Assembly (NCBI GenBank): GCA_040414495.1
Contig: JBEDUI010000243.1
Coordinates: forward strand, 1 to 9,220
DNA: 9,220 nt
Origin: DATAVB01 sp040414495
GTDB lineage: Bacteria; Actinomycetota; Actinomycetes; Mycobacteriales; QHCD01
Reading direction: 5' to 3'
Shown here: positions 4,968-9,220 of the stretch, piece by piece
Layout: every line of letters begins with the position of its first letter
How positions within the stretch are numbered: position 1 is the stretch's first letter
The notes under the pieces: model-generated
What the model saw: only the letters and a program-made list of their open reading frames with translations
Told to the model about the DNA's origin: nothing
Database searches by the model: none
Made by a program: the position numbers and the translations under genes

Positions 4968-7070
4968 TCAGCCGACGTACGTAGGCCGGTCCTTGGCCAG
5001 CTCCTCGATCTCGACGTCGCGCTGCTGAGCCAGCTTGCTTGGCCACCACATGTGCCGACCAATGTCCAGGTTGAGCGCGGTCACCAGCACCGACCGGACA
5101 ATCAACGTATCCAGCAGCACGCCGAGCGCGACCGCCAGACCGATCTCGGCGAACGCGGTCAGCGGCAACGTCGCCAGCACCGCGAACGTACCGGCCAACA
5201 CCACGCCGGCCGAGGTGATCACGCCACCGGTCGCGCCCAGCCCGATCAGCGCGCCGCGCCGGGTACCGACCCGCGCCGCCTCCTCCCGAACCCGGGTCAT
5301 CAGGAAGATGTTGTAGTCAATTCCCAGCTCTACCAGGAATACGAAGACAAACAGCGGGAAACCCGCATCAGCGCCGTGATAACCGAGCACATTCTCGAAG
5401 ATCAGCGCGCTGGCTCCCAACGCCGCGGCGAACGAGAGCACGACCGTGCCGATCAGGATCAGCGGTGCCACCACCGCCCGCAGCAACATCATCAGGATCA
5501 CCAGCACGACGACCAGCACGATCGGGATGATCAGGTTCCGGTCGTGTTTGGAGGCGCGCTGCACGTCGAGGTTGACCGCGCTGCCGCCGCCCACCTTCGC
5601 ATCAGCGCCGCTCACCTGATGGACCGAAGCGCGCACCCGATCGATCGTGGCGTACGCGCCCGAACTGTCCGCGGCATCGCGCAACGTGCCCTGCATGTAG
5701 GCGAGATTCCCCTTCACAGCAGGCGGTGTCACGCCGGCCATGCCGTCGGTGTTGAGCGCCGCGGTACGGACCGCGTTCGCCTGCGGCGCGTTGCTGATGA
5801 TCACCACCGGAGTACCGGACCCGGCGTCGAAGTGCGCTGCCACGACCTGCGCGCCGACGATCGAGTCCGGCTTGCCGCGGTACGACTCGGCGTTGGTCAG
5901 CCCGGACGCGTGCAACTGCAGCAAACCGACCGCGACCCCGGCCAGAACCACGGTCGTGGTTACCCACACCATTCGCGGCCGCCGGGCAATGTTGATCCCG
6001 ACCTTGGCCCAGAAACCACCGGTGACCGTCTCCTGGCTGCCGTAATGCGGAATCGCCGGCCAGAACACCCACCGACCGCAGATCACCAACAATGCCGGCA
6101 ACAACGTGATCATCACGACCAGCGCGACCGCGACGCCCAGCGCCTCGACCGGCCCCATGCCCGCGGTGGCGTTCGACTCGGCCGCCGTCAGGCAGAGCAT
6201 GCTGACCACGACCGTGCTGGCACTGGCGATGATGGCCGGCCCCGCGCGGTGCAGCGCGACCGCCATCGCCTCATGCCGATCGGTATGCCGGCGTAATTCC
6301 TCGCGATATCGGGCGACCAACAGCAGCGCGTAGTCCGTACCGGCGCCGAATACCAGGACGGTCAGAATTCCGGCGCTCTGCGCGTTGACCGTAACCCCGG
6401 CGTATTTGGCGAGTAGATAGATCACCCCCTGCGCCGTGGCCAGCGCGACGGCGGCCGAAATCACCGGCAGCAGCCACAACAGCGGGCTGCGATACGTAAT
6501 CAGCAGAATGACGATGACCACGCCCAACGCGGCGAACAGCAACGTGCCGTCGATACCCTGGAATGCCTTACCGGAATCGGAGGCATTGCCCAGCGGTCCG
6601 GTGACATGCACGGTCAATCCGGTATCACCGCCGGCGATGGTTTTTATTTTGTCGACTACATGGGGCGCGTTGTTCCAGCCGTCCTTACCGAGATTTACCG
6701 GTACGAGCGTCTGCAGCGCCTTGCCGTCTTTCGACACGATCGGCCCGGTGATCTTTCCGTCGATCTTCCCGACGGTGGCGAACTGTCGGGAGTCCGCCGC
6801 GGCCTTCGTCTTGTCGGCTTGGGTGAGGCCGGACTGGCGGTCGTAGATCACGACCGCGGTCAGCGTGTTCTGCGACTGAAACGATTGCTGCAACTTGAGC
6901 GCCTGGGTCGACTCAGCCTTGCCCGGCAGCCAGGACGAGGCCTCGTTGTTCTCCACTTTGGATAGTTTTCCGGCCAGCGGTCCGGCGAGGCCGACCACGA
7001 TCAGCCAGAACACCAACACCAGCCATTTGGTGCGATGCCCGGTGAGTAGGCCCGCCAAGGATCGGGTCAC
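4968..7070 (-). CDS. MMPL-family (RND superfamily) membrane transporter
   Basis: Inner-membrane proton-driven exporter of the MmpL/YdfJ group; members move lipids, drugs or other hydrophobic molecules, and the substrate here is unknown. At 700 residues it is a normal short MMPL protein with the classical duplicated layout: TM1 (about 16-32), an extracytoplasmic porter domain (about 35-175), a bundle of helices, a short cytoplasmic link, another single helix (about 370-385), a second porter domain (about 388-510) and a second bundle. The proton-relay Asp-Tyr pairs are visible as GAGTDYALLLVARY (Asp246-Tyr247) and ELGIDYNIFLMTR (Asp585-Tyr586). GTG at 7068-7070 is the likely start: GGGGGAG lies 6 nt upstream and TRSLAGLLTGHR is a typical beginning. 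A start at 7109 would add 13 polar residues and fall inside the palindromic operator. It is divergent from a double MarR gene, which probably represses it. C-terminus ends shortly after the last helix, with no large tail. Confidence 0.93.
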   Translation of the reverse strand: MTRSLAGLLTGHRTKWLVLVFWLIVVGLAGPLAGKLSKVENNEASSWLPGKAESTQALKLQQSFQSQNTLTAVVIYDRQSGLTQADKTKAAADSRQFATVGKIDGKITGPIVSKDGKALQTLVPVNLGKDGWNNAPHVVDKIKTIAGGDTGLTVHVTGPLGNASDSGKAFQGIDGTLLFAALGVVIVILLITYRSPLLWLLPVISAAVALATAQGVIYLLAKYAGVTVNAQSAGILTVLVFGAGTDYALLLVARYREELRRHTDRHEAMAVALHRAGPAIIASASTVVVSMLCLTAAESNATAGMGPVEALGVAVALVVMITLLPALLVICGRWVFWPAIPHYGSQETVTGGFWAKVGINIARRPRMVWVTTTVVLAGVAVGLLQLHASGLTNAESYRGKPDSIVGAQVVAAHFDAGSGTPVVIISNAPQANAVRTAALNTDGMAGVTPPAVKGNLAYMQGTLRDAADSSGAYATIDRVRASVHQVSGADAKVGGGSAVNLDVQRASKHDRNLIIPIVLVVVLVILMMLLRAVVAPLILIGTVVLSFAAALGASALIFENVLGYHGADAGFPLFVFVFLVELGIDYNIFLMTRVREEAARVGTRRGALIGLGATGGVITSAGVVLAGTFAVLATLPLTAFAEIGLAVALGVLLDTLIVRSVLVTALNLDIGRHMWWPSKLAQQRDVEIEELAKDRPTYVG

Positions 7071-7100
7071 AGCTAGCTCCCCCGCATTCGATTGGTCGTC

Positions 7101-7123
7101 GTTGCACATGCCAGATGTGCAAC
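7101..7123. promoter_or_regulatory. Perfect palindromic operator candidate between MMPL and marR genes
   Basis: GTTGCACAT (7101-7109) and ATGTGCAAC (7115-7123) are perfectly inverted around a 5-bp spacer. TTGC...GCAA palindromes of about 20 bp are typical MarR sites. It lies in the probable MMPL 5' region, where a bound repressor could block that gene. Confidence 0.65.
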
Positions 7124-7125
7124 TT

Positions 7126-7154
7126 ACCTAATCGTCAACCAACCTAATGGTCAA
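7126..7154. promoter_or_regulatory. Tandem 13-bp repeats ACCTAAT(C/G)GTCAA, candidate second operator or promoter
   Basis: ACCTAATCGTCAA (7126-7138) and ACCTAATGGTCAA (7142-7154) differ at one base and are 16 bp apart. On the minus strand each begins with TTGAC, so they may carry -35 elements for the MMPL gene. On the plus strand they sit just upstream of the -10 candidate of the marR gene, so a protein bound here could affect both. Confidence 0.55.
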
Positions 7155-7160
7155 ATGGGA

Positions 7161-7166
7161 TAATGT
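7161..7166 (+). promoter_or_regulatory. Candidate -10 box (TAATGT) of the double-MarR gene
   Basis: TAATGT is a good TAnnnT match, 16 nt before ATG 7183, giving a short leader that keeps GGTGGA as a weak ribosome binding site. It also argues against the earlier ATG at 7147, which would lie upstream of the transcript. Confidence 0.45.
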
Positions 7167-7182
7167 ACGGTGGATTTCGACG

Positions 7183-8055
7183 ATGAGCAAACAGACGATT
7201 CCCGGCATGCCCCGACTCTCCGGGCCACTGACCGGCTATACCGGATATCTCTTGCGGCGCGCCTATGTGCAGGCGGTCGAATGCGTCCAAGCCACACTGC
7301 CCGCACCACATCGGCTGCGGGACATCGTGATCCTGGCGTTGCTGGATGAACGCGGGCCGCTCTCCCAACAACAGCTGGCTGAAATCACCGGGGTTAATCG
7401 GACGATCGTCGTCAAGCTGATCGATAGCCTGGAAAAGCGCGGCTTCGTCAGCCGGACGCGCAATCCCGCCGATCGGCGCTCGTACGCATTGCTGCCGACC
7501 GAGGCCGGCCAGGCCGCGCTTCGCGAGTGGCAGCCGGCGGTGGACCGCGGCGAGGCCAAGTTCACCGAGAGCCTGTCCGCGGCCGAGCGGGCCCGGCTCA
7601 ATCAGCTGCTCGGTTCGCTGCTGGCCGGTACCGAGCTGATCGAATCGCTGGTCGACCGGACCGGGTACCTGGTCAACCGGGCTCATGTCTGGTTGCGATC
7701 CAAGGCAGTCGAGGCGCTGGCCCCGCTCAAGCTCGAGCCGCGACACTTCGGCGTGCTGGCGATCCTCGACGCGCGGCAACCGTGTTCCCAGCAGCAGTTG
7801 GCCACCGAGCTCGGCATCAGCGCCCCGGCCGCCCTCGAACTGGTCGACGAGTTGGACGACGCCGGGCTGCTGCAGCGGACCCGTAACCCGCACGACCGGC
7901 GGGCCTACGGCCTGACGTTGACCGAGGACGGTACGGCCCGACTCAATGAGGCCCGCGACGCGTTCACCGTCATCCAACGGGAGTTGATCGCGAACATCGG
8001 TCGCAAGGCCGATCTGGAGTTACGGGAACTGCTGGGCAAACTGCTGGGTCGCTAG
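7183..8055 (+). CDS. Two-domain MarR-type transcriptional regulator
   Basis: A 290-residue protein made of two complete MarR winged-helix domains, where MarR proteins normally have one (about 150 residues) and dimerise. Domain 1 covers about 18-150 and domain 2 about 160-290. Matching blocks sit 140-141 residues apart: TGYLLRRAYV/TGYLVNRAHV, SQQQLAEITGV/SQQQLATELGI, and the wing RTRNPADRRSY/RTRNPHDRRAY. Both copies keep the recognition-helix region and the wing arginines, so both probably contact DNA, as one chain acting like a dimer. ATG 7183 follows GGTGGA; ATG 7147 and ATG 7207 are in-frame alternatives. It is divergent from the MMPL exporter across a region with a palindrome and tandem repeats, suggesting it represses the exporter, and perhaps itself, until a small ligand binds. 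The ligand is unknown. Confidence 0.9.
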   Translation: MSKQTIPGMPRLSGPLTGYTGYLLRRAYVQAVECVQATLPAPHRLRDIVILALLDERGPLSQQQLAEITGVNRTIVVKLIDSLEKRGFVSRTRNPADRRSYALLPTEAGQAALREWQPAVDRGEAKFTESLSAAERARLNQLLGSLLAGTELIESLVDRTGYLVNRAHVWLRSKAVEALAPLKLEPRHFGVLAILDARQPCSQQQLATELGISAPAALELVDELDDAGLLQRTRNPHDRRAYGLTLTEDGTARLNEARDAFTVIQRELIANIGRKADLELRELLGKLLGR

Positions 8056-8080
8056 CCGGGAGTCTCGCGGATTTCCTTGC

Positions 8081-8113
8081 CCGCCAGGCATTGTCGGTCC
8101 GCCGGGCATTATC
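8081..8113. repeat. Imperfect 15-bp direct repeat, period 18
   Basis: CCGCCAGGCATTGTC (8081-8095) and CCGCCGGGCATTATC (8099-8113) match at 13 of 15 positions, just after the MarR gene. They may be an eroded beginning of the 17-18 bp array that follows. Confidence 0.5.
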
Positions 8114-8180
8114 CAACCGTCGAGCGTGTGTGCTGTCCGCCGCGTTTGTGAGTCCATCGATTCTGCTGCCGAGGCGGCGC

Positions 8181-8338
8181 GTTTCCTGGTGCGGCGGCGC
8201 TTTCCTGGTCCCTCACGTTTGCCGCTGCGACGGCGCGTTCCTGGTGCGGTACGTTGGCTGGTCCGGCGCGTTGGCTGGTCCGGCGCGTTCGCTGGTGCGG
8301 TGCGTTCGCTGGCGCGACGCGTTCGCTCGCCGGCCCGC
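8181..8338. repeat. Tandem array of ~9 units of about 17 bp
   Basis: The central units start at 8253, 8270, 8287 and 8304 with exact 17-bp spacing (consensus GTTSGCTGGTSCGGYGC; 8253 and 8270 copies are identical). Flanking, more divergent units start at 8181, 8199, 8217, 8237 and 8321, spaced 16-20 bp. The spacing is not divisible by three, arguing against a coding repeat. Confidence 0.7.
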
Positions 8339-8429
8339 TTTGCTCACGTACCGCGTTGCTAACTCCGCGGCGTTTGCCCGTCCCCGCACTGCTCGCCACC
8401 GGCTTTGCCCGCCGACCCGCGCCCCTTTC

Positions 8430-8484
8430 GGTGATCGTGATGGCTTTTGTCGCGATTACGTTGACGAAAGCCATCACGATCATC
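8430..8484. repeat. 55-bp stem-loop repeat, copy 2
   Basis: Arms 8430-8451 and 8463-8484 pair at 20 of 22 positions around an 11-nt loop. It is 47/55 identical to copy 1 (4803-4857) in the same orientation, and 29/31 identical over the right-hand part (8453-8483 versus 4826-4856). Confidence 0.8.
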
Positions 8485-8517
8485 AAGCTGCGGTCACAGA
8501 AGGCTCACCAGCCTCAT

Positions 8518-8606
8518 CGGCCCCGAACCGCACGGGGGCAGCCCAACTCGGCCCCGAACCGCACCCAGCCAACCCGACTCGACCCGAACCGCACCCGGCC
8601 AAACCG
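8518..8606. repeat. Three tandem 31-bp repeats
   Basis: Units start at 8518, 8549 and 8580, exactly 31 bp apart. Each contains CCCGAACCGCAC; units two and three also share a following CCCRGCCAA segment. Confidence 0.7.
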
Positions 8607-8607
8607 T

Positions 8608-8680
8608 AAATCCCGTGATCGTGAGTGGATTTGGTACCGAATTCGGGCGCAAATCCACTCATGATCTGATCATGGGACTT
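8608..8680. repeat. Large imperfect palindrome with nested CCGAATTCGG
   Basis: Left arm 8608-8632 and right arm 8651-8680 share an unbroken 10-bp inner stem (GAGTGGATTT type) and an outer stem (AARTCCCRTGATC), separated by a 5-nt insertion in the right arm. The 18-nt loop contains the perfect palindrome CCGAATTCGG at 8637-8646. The arm also contains GTGATCGTGA, as in the 55-bp element, but the two are otherwise different. Confidence 0.7.
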
Positions 8681-8723
8681 GGGTCCCGGCTCACCGCGCG
8701 AGACCAGCGCGTGAAATAACGCC

Positions 8724-8753
8724 GCGTCGGTCGGGCTGGCGTCGGTCGGGCTG
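8724..8753. repeat. Perfect 15-bp tandem duplication
   Basis: GCGTCGGTCGGGCTG occurs twice without a gap (8724-8738 and 8739-8753), a simple recent duplication 70-100 bp upstream of the small gene at 8827. Confidence 0.65.
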
Positions 8754-8813
8754 GCGAACGAGCCGGACCGGTGATGCCGCCGTATTTTCCGGTCGAACTG
8801 GCCGACATCGCCT

Positions 8814-8819
8814 TACGCT
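8814..8819 (+). promoter_or_regulatory. Candidate -10 box (TACGCT) of the small gene at 8827
   Basis: TACGCT fits TAnnnT and ends 7 nt before ATG 8827. No Shine-Dalgarno lies between, so a leaderless transcript is plausible. Confidence 0.4.
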
Positions 8820-8826
8820 GGATTGC

Positions 8827-9102
8827 ATGGCCCGTACCGAACGCTGCTGGGAATACAGCGTCAGCGCCGCCGCTATGCGCTGCGGCTACGAGGAGGCACT
8901 CGACAAACTCGTCGCGGCCGTTGAGGCATCAATGACTCCCGTACATTACGGAGCCGGGTTCGCCAGCCCGGACGCACCGAAGATGCGGTACCTCATCCAG
9001 AACGCGAATAAAACCAAAGCGCGGCGCCTTGCCGCGCGACTCGACGCCGAACTCGGAGTCCGCGGCGAATTAATCGAAGCCGTTGCCCGCGACGAGTATT
9101 AG
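8827..9102 (+). CDS. Small conserved-looking hypothetical protein (91 aa)
   Basis: I do not recognise this protein. It has 91 residues, no signal peptide and no membrane helix. It begins MARTERCWEYSV, has a probable helix EEALDKLVAAVEASM (about 22-36), a central region rich in Gly/Ala/Pro/Ser, then a basic helix NKTKARRLAARLDAELGV (about 60-77) and an acidic end ELIEAVARDEY. Two cysteines are at 7 and 19. Codon use is ordinary for this genome, with third positions mainly G or C, and the frame is compact between the repeat region and rnpB, so it is probably real. TACGCT 7 nt before the ATG supports this start. The basic helix could contact nucleic acid, but that is only a guess. It converges with rnpB. 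Confidence 0.6.
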   Translation: MARTERCWEYSVSAAAMRCGYEEALDKLVAAVEASMTPVHYGAGFASPDAPKMRYLIQNANKTKARRLAARLDAELGVRGELIEAVARDEY

Positions 9103-9138
9103 TCGCGCACCTGAACGACTCGCCCACCCGATCCGGCA

Positions 9139-9173
9139 CCCGCGACACGATTCGAGTAAACATTTCTCGCGGG
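9139..9173 (-). terminator. Possible terminator hairpin for rnpB
   Basis: CCCGCGA (9139-9145) and TCGCGGG (9167-9173) are perfectly complementary with a 21-nt loop. It lies about 8 nt beyond the rnpB 3' end on its strand. An alternative CGAG/CTCG stem (9153-9156 with 9166-9169) would compete. Confidence 0.35.
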
Positions 9174-9180
9174 GCCCAGG

Positions 9181-9220
9181 GGCGGACGAGTCGACCTGTA
9201 AGCCGGGTCCTGCACCCGCA
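9181..9220 (-). ncRNA. rnpB: RNase P RNA, 3' end only
   Basis: The catalytic RNA of ribonuclease P, which matures tRNA 5' ends. Only the last 40 nt or so are in the window. On the minus strand they read GGACCCGGCTTACAGGTCGA then CTCGTCC. The CCGGCTTAC-AGG block followed by a GACTCGTCC closing strand is the characteristic 3' terminus of bacterial type A RNase P RNA, as I recall it for mycobacterial and streptomycete genes. The 3' boundary is approximate, and the main body lies past the right edge. Confidence 0.82.

Larger units (their letters stand above)
8056..8826. other. 771-bp gene-free region rich in repeats
   Basis: Open frames here have biased, repetitive translations and no recognisable domain. 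The region contains imperfect 18-bp repeats from about 8081, a 17-bp tandem array (8181-8338), the second 55-bp stem-loop (8430-8484), a three-copy 31-bp repeat (8518-8606), a large palindrome (8608-8680) and a perfect 15-bp duplication (8724-8753). No clear terminator hairpin follows the MarR stop codon. Confidence 0.7.

Noticed and set aside
4767..6296. Plus-strand 509-codon open frame
   Set aside because: Antisense to the MMPL gene, with a His/Arg/Asp/Gln-rich low-complexity translation and no family features.
7071..7109. Earlier start of the MMPL gene
   Set aside because: It would begin in the palindromic operator and adds polar residues; GTG 7070 has a strong Shine-Dalgarno.
8091..8609. 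Open frames on both strands in the repeat region (also 8109-8486 on minus)
   Set aside because: Translations are only repeats of the 17- and 31-bp arrays and palindrome arms, with no domain or ribosome binding site.

Overview
This is high-GC DNA typical of an actinobacterium. The evidence is GC-rich codon use, an LAxTG sortase substrate, the actinobacterial form of OtsA, a double-MarR regulator, TAnnnT -10 boxes placed for leaderless mRNAs, and an actinobacterial-type RNase P RNA 3' end. The sequence alone does not fix the genus. There is no integrase, transposase, plasmid or phage gene, so this looks like chromosome with unusually repeat-rich intergenic DNA.

Layout: 1-960 (-) is the N-terminal 320 residues of a 3-hydroxyacyl-CoA dehydrogenase that runs off the left edge. 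1046-1663 (-) is a secreted, wall-anchored LAxTG protein followed by a GC-rich hairpin. 1664-1897 is a divergent promoter region with a GTTACG direct repeat. 1898-3334 (+) is otsA (trehalose-6-phosphate synthase). 3335-3722 is an array of about 17 degenerate units at 19-20 bp spacing with a CGTACG core. 3723-4532 (-) is otsB (trehalose-6-phosphate phosphatase), convergent with otsA. 4533-4967 is an intergenic region with a 55-bp stem-loop, short direct repeats and a terminator. 4968-7070 (-) is an MMPL/RND exporter, divergent from a two-domain MarR regulator at 7183-8055 (+), with palindromic and tandem operator-like repeats between them. 8056-8826 has no convincing gene but at least four repeat classes, including a second copy of the 55-bp stem-loop. 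8827-9102 (+) is a small unrecognised protein. 9181-9220 (-) is the 3' end of rnpB.

Functional reading: OtsA and OtsB form the two-step UDP-glucose plus glucose-6-phosphate to trehalose pathway, here split into convergent genes. The MarR regulator and MMPL exporter form a regulator-transporter pair sharing one control region. The LAxTG protein is probably exported and attached to the cell wall. The most unusual content is the repeats: the CGTACG array between otsA and otsB, the two 47/55-identical stem-loops, a third palindrome, and tandem arrays of 17 and 31 bp.
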